The notes below the pieces were generated by a model, which searched no databases, had not been told where the DNA came from, and saw only the letters and a program-made list of their open reading frames with translations. The position numbers and the translations under genes were made by a program. Below, piece after piece: positions 12,461 through 24,100 of a stretch of DNA of 64,000 nt (its first letter is position 1; every line of letters starts with the position of its first letter). Source of the stretch: Caprella mutica (lineage: Eukaryota > Arthropoda > Malacostraca > Amphipoda > Caprellidae); contig CANNZV010000258.1 in assembly GCA_947561585.1 (NCBI GenBank), forward strand, positions 248,001 through 312,000, written 5' to 3'.

Positions 12461-12603
12461 GAAGGAGCTAAAAACTTTAAGTGCAAAGGAGCTAAAAACT
12501 TTAAGTGCAAAGGAGCTAAACACTTTAAGTGCAAAGGAGCTAAACACTTTAAGTGCAAAGGAGCTAAAATCTTTAAATGCAAAGGAGCTAAAATCTTTAA
12601 ATG
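12461..12603. repeat. 24-bp tandem repeat AAAGGAGCTAAAAACTTTAA
   Basis: Six copies of a 24-bp unit ending AGTGC, with AAAAAC/AAACAC/AAAATC variants arranged in pairs, which suggests duplication by blocks of two. Confidence 0.9.
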
Positions 12604-13717
12604 AGATGCTCAAATATAAGGAAGAATCAACGAATAGAAAACAAAGTTACACAAAATAATTCACACAACATATACTAAAACTTTTCACAATCTTATTGTT
12701 TTTTAAAAAGACCAAACACATCAACTAACTGCCACAATATACACTGCTAGTAAATACTGAAACATTAACAGGGTTTTGAGTGAAACAAGATTTTCACGCC
12801 GATCAGCTTACAGAATAAGGCTATCACCTGCTGAGGAGCATATAATTTATATACGGCCAATTGGACGGAACAATAGCCTTTGATAAAGGAGTATTGCTTT
12901 GTCTAAAACATATATCGTAGTACCCGCTTTAATATTTTCTATTGTCTATCAAATTTATCAAAGAAAATTTTAACTTACATCCTAAACTATAATAATATAT
13001 TGATAGTTTTCGGTAATTCATCATCATAGCATGTACAGTAATTAGAAAATAATTACAGGGTATTTTAGTATTAAGGCAACAAAATTTTGAATATTTGTAA
13101 ACTTCAAACGGCAATATTGAATTCAAATATTCAAATTATATGGTGAATTATAAACAAACAATAATGACCCATTTATTCGATATAACCACTCGAACTGGCC
13201 AAACAATAACATTTCACATATTACTTTTAAAATAACAATATTAAGTTGATAAAAAGTAAACCTATGTAGGTATATTGAAATTTGAACGAATTCTGACATG
13301 ATTAACAGTTGCCTCCAAATGATTGAAATTTCAGAAAAGGAAGATTTTTTGTAATTTTTACTGCATTTTGTCAAATAAATATTAATCTGTGTTGGAGTTA
13401 GTTAGAGTAAAGTAATTTTGAGTAAAAACATATTTTGGTGTCTGTACAGAAAAATTAGACGGGTATGACACGATTTTTTTTTTAAATAGTAACCTATTTT
13501 ACAAAGAAAGGGACAACTCTGAATATCTTGAATTAATCAGCAATTTGGCATGTCATGTTCTTTTTTAATGTGATAACTAATTTTTACATCTTCCATTACA
13601 TAAAAACAAAATAAATTTCAGAGAATTAATGGAAAAATATGTATCAATATTTTACAAAATTTAAAATGTCTCAGTGAAACTCAAAAAAAGCATGAACGGT
13701 GTTTCTTTCATAACGTA
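12604..13717. other. AT-rich DNA, nothing recognised
   Basis: Two minus-strand ORFs (12929-13126, 13123-13374) are AT-rich with no motif, splice context or repeat match, and I do not regard them as genes. Confidence 0.4.
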
Positions 13718-14170
13718 CAGCAAAACCTCGTAGTAGACCAGAGTTACGTTCCAACTTTGTTTGGTCTAGTGTGAATTATTTTTTATTCAATTAAAATGAA
13801 TATAACATTTTTTTCAATTAAATTGTTATTTTATGAAATTAGAATAGTCTTCACTATTATCTAGTTTTCTGTAATTTTTCACATCAATTTTTTTTAGCAC
13901 AGACTCTACCATTACCTGAAACTGATTCTGCCTTATGTTCTATCCTAAGAACAGCATAAATAAATATAATATATAATTCAAATTGGAGAATTATCTTTAA
14001 ACAGTATTGTAATTATTACTCTTGGTAATTTTTACACTAGAATAACTGTCAGGTTACAAAAATTGTGATTTGTCTAGTACGAGGTTTTTTTCAGTAAAGT
14101 TTCAAATTTGTTTTGGTCTACTAAGAGGTTTGTCAACTATAGGAAGCTGGTCTACTACGAGGTTTTGCTG
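13718..14170. mobile_element. 453-bp pogo-like MITE, copy A
   Basis: TA on both sides (13716-13717, 14171-14172). Ends CAGCAAAACCTCGTAGTAGA and the exact inverse. Near the right end the sequence CTAGTACGAGGTTTTTTTCA marks the site where copy B at 58298 carries an extra MITE. Terminal CAG...ACCTCG is in the style of pogo/Tigger elements. Confidence 0.85.
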
Positions 14171-14449
14171 TATCAACTTATTTTGGGTAAAGGTAAAATT
14201 TCCTAAATAAGGGAAATTATATAAGGGCTTGATGTATATATATATATTTTTTATTCATCAATAAATATCCTTAACCTTATTTATAACTCTTCCATATGAA
14301 AATTAGAAAGTTCCACTCTAATAATCATCTTGATGATGAACTTCATTAGTTCATCCTTTAAAAACAATACATTAAAGATTAAAAGTATTGATTGTGATTC
14401 TATATATTGTAATACCACTGAATAAAATAAAAGATCAACTTGATAGTTG

Positions 14450-14575
14450 GTAGACTGATAAAATATTTGTTAACACATATAATTTATAGAGGTACTTGTA
14501 GCGAATGGACAATTTTTGTCCTTTGATTGGGCGTGTCTGTTTTAAAGAGTGTCCGCTGTACGAGCATTAAATGTA
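14450..14575. repeat. Right-end fragment of the same MITE family
   Basis: Shares AGAGGTACTTGTAG, a GGACAATTTTTGTCC block, and GTCCGCTGTACGAGC with the right part of the element at 17127-17702. No left end found nearby, so it is a truncated or very decayed copy. Confidence 0.5.
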
Positions 14576-15782
14576 TAGTGAATACGTTTCTGGCTTTCCT
14601 GTAAAATGTGAATTTCCCACCTAATAATGAGTAGAAGTCGAAGAGTTTTCATGCTGCAAGAAAACCAAAAGCGGTTTTGGATCCTCAAACGATTTCTTAC
14701 CAAAATTTGGACGTGTTTTTCCAATCTTCACAATCTCTTGCTTTTCATAGCAGGTCAAAACCAATAGCTTTTTTTCTCAATTTTAGCTATTTATCTTAAA
14801 TCTCTTATCATAAGAAAACGGGAAGAGAAACGAAAAATAACCGTAGTTTTGTTAGAAATGTTACAAGGATTCTAAAACTAACATATATCTTAAGGATTTC
14901 GTTTGAAATATACAAAAAGAAGTATTCCTTATAAAATCCTCATTTTCACAAAATTTAGTGCCAAAATCGAAAAGTTACACTAACTATATGTGTTTTCTGT
15001 GCGAAGTTACATATACCTAGCAAATTTGAGAACAATCGGCCCACAAATATTTTTTTTTATAAGTGGGTCGATCCCCTTAAATAATAATATGTAAAAAATT
15101 ATAGCTACCATGAACACTGTATCGTGGGTCATTGATTATATGAATTCTATCCCTGTTGTGTTAAGATTTCTGGACACTTCTAATTCTCTATAAGTCGGTA
15201 TTATTTCTTGTAATTATTTCTATACTCACTCTTATGTACAACTGTTCTGAAAGTGATTCAGAATTGGATGGTTCGAGCTTCATTTTTTCAACAAGATTTT
15301 CAATTGTATGATGAATTACTCCAACTCATCTGTTGAATTCTGGTAGCTACATCCTTTCAGCAAGGTATTTGTCCTTAGTAGATTAGGTTGGTAGATTATA
15401 CGTTAGTAGATTACGGTATCATACAACAGCGCCGCTATATGTCACCGAGCCATGTTATTTCAAAATACGTCAAGAAATTGCCTAATATTTCATTTATTTC
15501 TTGATCGATCTAATGTTTGTAAGAAATCTGTGAATAAATCAATGACATCCTGAGGTGGAACGGGGGCTAACGATTTTATTTCATTAATTCATGATCACTA
15601 TACCAAGCTTGTTATCCTATGTTTTGATTTTTTCGAAAAGGCACAGACCTTTTTTTCCTTTTTTGGAAGAGACAACCATGCACTCTATTAGAAATAAAAA
15701 ATAATTTTGTCCACTAATCCCATACTAGAAATATATGCACAATTGATTCATAATTGTCATGAATCATGACACACTCATAATT
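14576..15782. other. AT-rich DNA, nothing recognised
   Basis: A minus ORF at 14542-14724 overlaps repeat fragments and shows no family resemblance. The rest has no visible coding or repeat structure. Confidence 0.4.
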
Positions 15783-15821
15783 AGGGTTGTGACTTTGCAT
15801 ATCTTGAATATTGGTGAAATA

Positions 15822-16045
15822 ATGCATATGCATATAAAAAACGCATATGCAAATTTTAAAATGCATATGTAAATAGAAAATGCATATGCAAATAGAAAAT
15901 GCATATGCAAATAGAAAATGCATATGTAAATAGAAAATGCATATGCAAATAGAAAATGCATATGCAAAATAGAAAGTCATTTTTAGAAATAGAAAGTGCA
16001 TATGCAAATTAGATGCACATTAGAAAAAATAATATGCAAATAGAA
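15822..16045. repeat. Tandem repeat, ~19-20 bp unit AATGCATATGCAAATAGAA
   Basis: About ten copies with small changes (CATATGT, CATATGC). The two overlapping minus-strand ORFs here read as monotonous CIFYLHMHF peptides and are artefacts of the repeat. Confidence 0.9.
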
Positions 16046-16603
16046 AATGAATAGTAAAATAAGTTAATTTTTTATATTCAAATGATAAACTTCTACATAT
16101 ATTAATGAATAGTATCAGGCAAATGAAAAAGAGCTAGATTTTTATTCTACTTAAGAAATTTAAATTATTATAGGCTAGATTATAACGAGGTGGGGAACTT
16201 GGTTGAACTCTGCTTCTTAATATTCCAGATAATTATCAGAGTGAGAATGTCTAAAACTTCTACAGCATAGAAATAATGAAAGTAAGTCTTGTGTTCATAT
16301 ATTCAACATTCTCCGTAATTCCATTACCAATAGAGAAAATTGAGGCGCGAGGCAGGTCAATTTCTATAGTAATCACAGAGATAAAAAAATTGAAATTTTC
16401 TCAAGAATATTTATGATAGAGATATTACGTAAAGCTTATATTAGTAATCACTAATCAGTACATATTATCCAAAAATGAACGATATTCAATCATCAGAGAC
16501 ATAAATTCAATTCTGACAGGATAATCTGCACAAGTCAATCTACATGAAATCTTAAAATAACTTGGCCCATCAAATATGGCAAGTCTTCTTTACGCACCTC
16601 TAG

Positions 16604-17042
16604 TTACCTTCGCAGAATGCGGGAAGATCATATTTTAGCCGTTGTATATTTATTTATCATCTTTTCATATGATGTAGAGGGGATATTTTCTCAGTACAAG
16701 AATATACAGTAACTAGATTACGTGCACTCGGTAGAACGCATACCTTCGCCACCGCTTCTATCCGTTCTCTCCCAAAGTCTGACAAAATGGTTCCTGTATA
16801 TTGACCAATCATCCCACCATGTTTCATGCAATATGGTTCAATACTTTTTGAGTTATGAATAACAATGACCTTGACCTTTGACCGGGTCGCTCCCAAAATT
16901 CCACAAGAAGTGCACTGGACATTAACCAATCGCTTCACCAAATTTCAGGCAATTTGGTTGAACATTGCTTCAGTTATGCGAATAACAAGATGATAAATAA
17001 ATGCTGGATAAAATATAACCTTCTGCAAATTTGCGAAGGTAA
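16604..17042. mobile_element. Interspersed repeat family R, copy 2 (complete, 439 bp)
   Basis: TIRs TTACCTTCGCAGAATGCGGG and the inverse TTACCTTCGCAAATTTGCAG, extended by a shared block containing TTTATTTATCATCTT. The interior includes TGACCTTGACCTTTGACC and two ~150-bp related segments ending AATTTGGTTGAA. Other copies: 1478-1856 and 32525-32842. The minus ORF in it is not a gene. Confidence 0.7.
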
Positions 17043-17126
17043 TAATAAAATTTAATTAACTTATCGACTTATTTTCCTATTTTCTGAACTAGTGTTACTG
17101 TTTAATTCATTTATATATTATATATA

Positions 17127-17702
17127 CAGGTAAAGCTCGTACAACGGACAGTATACAGGTAAAGCCCCCCCTACAAAAGACAAAAATTATTAGTTTAATT
17201 GGGGATATTAACTTTTAAGTTTTCTTTAACAGCATTTCAAAGAAACTCTAATGAGGGTAAACAATCTCAGATTATTATTGAATAATTTTTTTAATGAAAA
17301 TCTTATTATATTTATATAACTTACTCATATAATAGTACGTAGGTACAAAATAATAAGGTAAGTAAAATGAAAGAAAGATATTAGTAACTAAACCAAGTGA
17401 AAATATAGGGTAGTTACACATCTTTTTAATTTTACAGAGCTTCTCTAATCAAAGAAAATGAGTAAAAAAATCAAAATACTGAAAATATTAAAAACAATAA
17501 ATTAAGGGTTTATTTGAATTGTAATACCTTCAATATAATAAATGTACCGCTAGATAATTAGTAGACGAATAGAATATCAGTTAAACTATATAATTTAAAG
17601 AGGTTGTTGTAGGAGTTGCATGGCCAGAAGAACGGATAATTGTTATCTTTTTAAGGGGGTGCCCGTTTAAATATCGTCCGCTGTACGAGCTTTAATTACC
17701 TG
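17127..17702. mobile_element. 576-bp TA-flanked MITE (ends CAGGTAAAGCTCGTAC)
   Basis: TA on both sides (17125-17126 and 17703-17704). Left end CAGGTAAAGCTCGTACAACG, right end (inverse) CAGGTAATTAAAGCTCGTAC. The first 14 bases recur once just inside the left end. Pogo/Tc1-type ends with no coding remnant. It is nested in the 15.8-18.15 kb element. Confidence 0.78.
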
Positions 17703-17948
17703 TATACAAGATTCTTCATAGTCAAGACTTGATAAATGTACTTGAAAACAGCTTTGTAAGAAGTGTTTCAATATATTGAAATTATCTTCAATTAAAAGAT
17801 ATTAATTAACATCCTTTATTTTACCACTTAGTATTTAAATATTTTTTACATTTAAAAATATATATTTAAAATATATGAGTTTCTTAATAACAGCCTATTT
17901 CGAGAAATCAATACAATTATAATGTTTTTTTAATTAAAATTATTTGCT

Positions 17949-18094
17949 GCATATATTTTGTATATGCGTTTTATAAATGCATATATTTTGTATATGCGTT
18001 TTATAAATGCATATGCGTTTTATAAAATGCTTATGCGCCTTATAAAATGCATATGCGCTTTATAAAATGCATATGCATTTTATGAACATGCATA
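17949..18094. repeat. Tandem repeat, ~20-30 bp unit with GCATATGCG and TTTTATAAA
   Basis: Six or seven imperfect copies alternating TGCATATGCG and TTTTATAAAA; the inverse partner of the array at 15822. Confidence 0.8.
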
Positions 18095-18299
18095 TTTCAA
18101 GCGAAAATGCACTAAATATTTATGAGCATACACTGCATATTGTCTCAACCCTTCTCACAACACTAAGAAAATACACATATACTGTAGTGATGTACTTTTA
18201 GAGGGTGGGTTGGGAGCTGTTGGTGGTCCTTCAATAGGTAGATTGTCTATTAAATGAAAGTTTATGTAGCATAGGGGAGAAAATAATATATAATTTCAT

Positions 18300-19440
18300 T
18301 TCAGGAAATGCCAGTTCTTCTCCTATTTACACGAAACTTTGTAACTTTGTTAACTCCTTCTTCGTTATGCCTGTCGCCTGCGATAGTGTATTCATGTCAC
18401 TTAATACTAAATCAAGCAATGTAAATCATGTACCTACATTTATTCTGAAATATTTAACAAATATTATGGTGAATAAGTCCCTTACAAGTTGTGTATTTCC
18501 TAATAGGTGTTTATTTCCTGAAAAACCAAATACCAGTTTTTCTTCTCAAATACGTTAAACATGTGCTTTGTTTTCCTGTGTGTGATTTGATAAATTACTC
18601 GTTCATAAAAGTGAACCAATCTCATCCAAAGATAATTTTCGCCCTACTTCTCTTCTGCCTGTATTAAGTAAGTTGTTTGAGCGCGCAATGTACAATAGGC
18701 TGATTAAATTTTTGTCCGACCATTCTTTATTAACCGAAAACCAGTTTGGGTTCAGAGAAAGATTTTCGACAGAGGCAGCTCTTCTCAAATTAACGGAAGC
18801 GGTTTATGATGAACTTGAAAGTGTAAATTATTTGTTAAGTATTTTTATTGATTTTAGGAAGGCGTACGATACGGTTAACCATGAAATTTTGCTCAATAAG
18901 ATGTTAAAGTACGGAATACGTGGAGTGTGTCATGCCTGTTTCCGTAGTTATTTAGAAGGAAGGAAACAATGTGTTAGGATCGGAGATGTCACCAGTCAAG
19001 ATCGTCAGATTAGGATTGGCATTCCTCGGGGATCCATTTTGGGACCAATGTTATTTTTAATTTATGTCAACGATATGTGTAATTTATCTGAGCATTTTTC
19101 ATACATTCTGTTTGCAGATGACACTACGTTGCTGATGAGTGGTCCCTCTGTTGCTGAATAAACTTAAGTCTTTTTATATTGAAAACAATGATAACTTTTT
19201 ATATTGGTTTTCATTCTTTCTTTCTTTCTGTATTTTTTTCTTTCCTTTCTTTTAACATCTGAATTGTGTACATTGTAGAACTTTGTAGTAATTATTTTGA
19301 ATAAGATGTACTTACTTATTTTTTAACTCGTATATTTCTCTTTTATTATTTTGCCTGAAAGTATCCTTACTATTATATAGGCTTGTGTTTCTTGTATTTT
19401 AGTTTTTCACAATAAATATTATCATTATCATTATCATACC
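18300..19440 (+). mobile_element. Truncated non-LTR retrotransposon (LINE)
   Basis: A reverse-transcriptase fragment (18607-19161) preceded by linker-like sequence (18366-18530, PVACDSVFMSLNTKSSNVNH) and followed by an AT-rich 3' end with TCTTTCTTTC and terminal AATAAATATTATCATTATCA repeats. The 5' part and the region after the YADD-type motif are missing. Consistent with a Jockey/CR1-type element. Confidence 0.75.
18607..19161 (+). pseudogene. LINE reverse transcriptase fragment
   Basis: Reads SSKDNFRPTSLLPVLSKLFE, then NQFGFRERFSTEAALL, SIFIDFRKAYDTVNHEILLN (catalytic FxDFxKAYDxV), GIPRGSILGPMLFLIYVNDM and ILFADDTTLL (catalytic FADD). These are RT motifs 1-5 in order. It stops at 19159-19161 shortly after the FADD box, so thumb and downstream parts are lost. 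Confidence 0.88.
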
Positions 19441-19461
19441 AATTTATTAAAAATGTTTTAA

Positions 19462-19820
19462 AGAATCCATTAATAATTTTCGAACAATATCCATCCTATC
19501 TGACTATTCTAAGATATTTGAGTAGCAGTCAATTGATGTCATACTTGGACGCTAAAAAAATTCTTTCTACTAATCATTTTAGATTTTGTGCTAATAGTGG
19601 CACCAGTAGAGTAGTTTTCTCCAATCTTCAGCGAATATATGACTCGTTAAATGGTGGTGGTTACTACTTTTCAACGTTCCTGGATTTTTGTAATACTTTA
19701 ACTTCGGTCGACTATAAATTCTTATTTGATAAACTTCAATTGTATGGAATGAGAGACACCCTATTCGTGTTTCCTTTCTTACTTAACGTTACGGACCCAG
19801 TGTGTTGTAGTGCCCCCTAA
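19462..19820 (+). pseudogene. Second, diverged LINE reverse transcriptase fragment
   Basis: Reads SSQLMSYLDAKKILSTNHFR, SGTSRVVFSNLQRIYDSLNG, STFLDFCNTLTSVDYKFLFD and KLQLYGMRD. This is the segment from the NQFGF-equivalent box to the region after the first catalytic Asp, with KA replaced by NT. The catalytic FADD box is missing. It belongs to a LINE family different from the neighbour at 18.6 kb. Confidence 0.65.
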
Positions 19821-20035
19821 AATATTGGGACAAAAAGTACACTGCCTAACATTCCTTTTGATAGTACTCTTAGCTCAAAAAAAATTTGGGACATGAAGCC
19901 CACTATCTGAAGACACATTTTCAACAACAAAAACTATTAATTTCCTCAAAATTTGATGGGGCGATCAAGTTAATATAGGTTAGCCTTGAAGCTTCGTGCT
20001 TATGTGGCCAAATAGACATTCTTTATTTAATTTAT

Positions 20036-20122
20036 CGTATTATGTTACCGATCAAGAAGGCCCCGACGTTGGTTTGTAGGGAAAAGGTTCCATATGTTGA
20101 ATAAATAAATAAATTACAACAC
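20036..20122 (+). repeat. LINE 3'-end remnant
   Basis: Sequence with GTTGGTTTGTAGGGAAAAGG leads into GTTGAATAAATAAATAAATT, a typical A/T-rich LINE tail. It probably belongs to the RT fragment at 19462. Confidence 0.4.
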
Positions 20123-21053
20123 TAAGAAATACATATTCATAACACTAGAATATAGATGAATTTGGGTATTAAGATTCAAGTTATAAGACACAAATAAACT
20201 ATAAAAGTTTTTATTACTCTCTACACAATATAATTCTCAACAATGGAAAAAGACGTAAATTTAAAAAAAAAATCACAGACAAGCCGGAAGCTCTTCAATA
20301 CGAAATTCGTCATATTGCACTCGATTGTTTAGTAACCGATAGTATAATGATAGTGCAAGAAGGAACGACACTATTTTGTGATGATAGTACATGAAAGTTA
20401 ACCCCGTTTCGTTCATGTGATCATATTTAGAATAATAATTTAGTCACTCAATGTAAATGAAACCCGATTTTGCAGTATACCATAGAGAGTTGAGACAGTG
20501 TTTTTTTTTCTTGTGGAATGTAGGAACATGTATGTAAGACAGTGTTATTTATTGATAGTACATATTGTTTCAATGCTGATTATGATAAGATAACAATGAT
20601 AATGAAGTTCAAAGCTTTATCATCTAGTAACTATCAGTTGGGTGCATATCGCTGAGCTGTTGAGTGTACACATTGAAACTGTCAATCGAATTAACTTCTG
20701 GGTATTATAGTCTGAGAAACTTTGGTATAAATGTGATTTCATCAAAGTAATTATATTCTGCATTAGTAATACATATATTTGTCCACAAAGTGAAGGTATT
20801 ATTTGCTAAAGGTTGTTCATTCAGTGGAAAAGATGAGGTAGATGTTGCGGTGATATTTTTCATATTTGTAAATGGTAAATTTAATCTATTTTTGAAATAT
20901 TGAATCTTGATAACACTTCGAATGATATATTTAGGTACTTTAAAATAACTAATTTTCTGTGTAAATATTTTTAATTAACCAAATTTCAAAGACATTGATA
21001 AGTTCTGGCAAATTAATGACTAATATAGATAGAAGAGTGAACATCTCATAGAA
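20123..21053. other. Upstream region of cadherin exon 1
   Basis: A promoter would be expected here if 21054 is the first coding exon. I see GGTATAAATG near 20730 and TTCAGTGG (initiator-like) near 20820, but spacing is not canonical and neither is decisive. Confidence 0.25.
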
Positions 21054-21114
21054 ATGAGGATTTTTTTAGTGCTTTGTTTGATAAGCTTTATGGGAAGTGA
21101 AGCAACAGGAGAAG
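21054..21114 (+). CDS. Exon 1 of the cadherin-like gene: signal peptide
   Basis: Begins ATG at 21054 and encodes [20 protein letters not shown] plus one nucleotide, followed directly by a strong donor (gtgagt). The hydrophobic core and small-residue end are typical of a secretory signal peptide. It ends in phase 1, and the first ectodomain exon at 40958 needs exactly two nucleotides to complete a codon, giving Gly-Cys at the join. It is the only such exon I found between the two cadherin blocks. The link across a 19.8 kb transposon-filled intron is inferred from phase and content; RNA reads spanning the join would settle it. Confidence 0.6.
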
Positions 21115-24100
21115 GTGAGTCTATTGCATACGATTTTAAATTCCTTACGTAATAATACACATATATAATGTACATTAATATATATATGCTTATCAAACAA
21201 AAAATATACTAATTATTTATCCAAAAACCATTTCTTCTTCTGTTGGAAAAACTGTTTGGTAGTACATTGAGAAATAGTACATACCTACATCACTGGGAAA
21301 AATTATTATGGATTTTTCAAAATCGAAATTCAGTTTACAAAACGGTTAATTAAACCAATTTGGTTGAATACCAATTTCTTTACTTTAATACACTGATACA
21401 GTGATACGTCTTGATCATTCATTAACACTCAGTCTGGCAACATATAGCATCTGAAAGCGATTTAACGGTTGGTTCCCCATTACCCACACTTTCTCTCCAA
21501 TTCTTAATTACTTTTTCCCCATTCCACATCATTTTGCTCAATTCAAGGCACGTATACAAGGGGGGGGGGGCAACTGGAAAAGATGCCCCACCCCTTGAGG
21601 TCTGAATTTGAAAAAAAAAGGTACTGCGTACATGTGTGGTTACCACAACCGCATTCGGGTGCCACAGGTACATTTGACCTCTAACTTTTTTATTTGAGCA
21701 GCTATGAAGTTTAAACTTATACAATGTTTGAATTATATCAATACCGATAATATCCAGAAATTGAAATTTGAATTAGTAATAAGCAAAACCAAAATCGAAA
21801 AATGATTTACCTGATACACCCGAGGTGTCACAGGTACATTTGCAGTTTATTTCTGATATATGTATATAAGGGGGCGTGCCACCCCCCGAACCCCCCTGCC
21901 AGGTCATTAAATAATCATGAAGTTAACATAACAGAACCACAGAGGATCAAAAATCTACATAACAAAATTCTAAAACCCAGAAATGTTACAATTAGCATAC
22001 GATTTTCATGAAATAAAAATGATCTTTATTAATTCAAATTTCAATTTCTTGACGATGTTTTCACAGGATATTATCGGTATTGGTATAGTTCAAACATTGT
22101 ATAAGTTTAAACTTCATATCTGCCCAAATAATTAAGTTAGAAGCCAAATGTACCTGTGACACCCGAATGCGGGTGCGGTAACTACATATGAATGCAGTAC
22201 CTTATTGAAAAAGAATCTACGGATTCATAAAATATACTCATTAATTCTCAAATTTGAAGAAATGTCAATTATTTGATTATTTTCAATTGCTTCTATAAGA
22301 AGCGTCATTTTTAAATTGCGAAATGTGGGAAATTAAATTGCTTCAAGTCGTATTACGTACGTATAAGCCATTTGGTTCATAGAGAGTGGATGTTTATCAC
22401 CCTATTAACACTAGCGTTGATCTTCAGCCTTAAAAATGTTTCTGAATTTGAGAAGAAATGCATCGTCCTGTACTCTGTACCTTGCCAAAACACCTTCTAT
22501 TTCAACAGTACACCGAAAATTCCTGTTTCACTCCAAGATAAGTGGAAAGGCGGCTAAGTCTTACCACCTGAAAAAGTTCACAAGAGTTCGTGGTTTATTC
22601 AACGAAACGGGTTCTATCAACAAGAAAAAGCTAATGAAAACCAAAAAGAACAGTAACAGAGATTCAGAAGGTGAAGAGTTTCTTCGAAGAAACCCCTAGT
22701 TGCTCTCTCAGAAAAGCTTTTCAGCATATTTCATCCACACCAAAACAACGTGGTGGAGGATTGTCATACATTACTTTGGTTTCCGTATTTTTTTTTTTTC
22801 AGTTCAATCATTAACGAAAAACACATAAATAAAAGTTTTGTCAGTGAATTCTGCAGCAACTATGCAACATTGCCAACTGAATCGTTTGGACAGACGAGAA
22901 GTTAAATTGCCTCCATCAAAAATACATCAAAAAAATATGAATAAAAGTCCTTGAAATATCTGGAAAACAAATAAAGGGTATAATGGTAAGGTAACGATCT
23001 TTGCTGCAATTATTAATTGAATGGTTCCAATTGTTCAAGCATTCCTTAACGAATATGGCAACTCAGTTAATGGTTTTCAAAACTCTAATTGCTCCAGCAT
23101 ATTATTGCACACATTGCACAAATGCAGCTCTAGAATTTTCCAGGAAAAGTTTCGAGGTCGAGTGATTAGCAAAAGTACGGAAATATAATTCCTGGTCTGC
23201 ACACAGTCCAGCTCTCAACCCGTTGCACAAGCTCAAGTGTATATGAAAAAAAAACAGATTCCAATGAGTCTCTTATACAATGTATTAAAAAATTCGTTCA
23301 AAGATATAACAAGAAGACTCTCAATAAAGTATGCAAGAATGTTATGAAGCGTGCGTCGTTCTGTCTTCAAACACGAGGGATTCATTTTCAACAACTTATG
23401 CAGGACCTCAGGAGATGTGCCTTATATGATATAAGACAATAAATGTTTGATAATAATAATAACAATAAAAAATCCTTTCTTTTCCTTCAAAGTGATGTAT
23501 CTACATATAATGGTATTTGACCTATTTTAAGTGCTTCATATTCACAATTTGAAAATGACGTATCTGATGGAACACAGTGTATTACGAATAATATTGTTTT
23601 GATGATTTTTGCTGCATCCAATGATAGAATAATATGATTAAATTATTGACTATCAGTCTATTAAACTTTAAATACAGCATATGGACTATAAAATACATAC
23701 ACTGACACACTGTGTTCATTCAGAAACGACATTTTTAAATTGCGAATTAGAAGTACTTCTATTGCATCAATTGTCATCATAGTTACATCACTTTGATGGA
23801 AAACATATTTTTATTATTAAACATTCATTTTCCTATATCATATCAGGCACATCTATAGAAGATGTTGAAAATGGTGTCTGGACTATTCGTCGCCGGACAA
23901 TTCGTTGCCGATTAAAATAAGCGATATAAATTATAATATAACTATTATAATTGGTGGAAGTGCATTCATTTAAGGGGAACTAATTTTTTTCAACAAAATA
24001 AGTGGTTGGTATAAATATAATGCACTTTTACCTTATAATATATTGAAAATTACAAATAAAATTGATGGAGGATAGTACTATCATTCTACTCGTCATTGAA

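Larger units (their letters stand above)
15783..18152. mobile_element. 2.37 kb element with ATGCATATGC tandem-repeat inverted arms
   Basis: Ends AGGGTTGTGAC (15783) and the inverse AGGGTTGAGAC (18152) face each other, each followed within about 60 bases by an array of ~20-bp units containing GCATATGC (15822-16045 and 17949-18094). Flanks CTCATAAT and CTCACAAC match 6/8. CAGGG-like ends with an 8-bp duplication would suggest hAT, but this is inferred. Two other repeats are nested inside. Confidence 0.5.

Noticed and set aside
15714..16007. Minus-strand ORFs reading as hydrophobic CIFYLHMHF repeats
   Set aside because: They are translations of the GCATATGC tandem repeat, in two frames at once, with no gene context.
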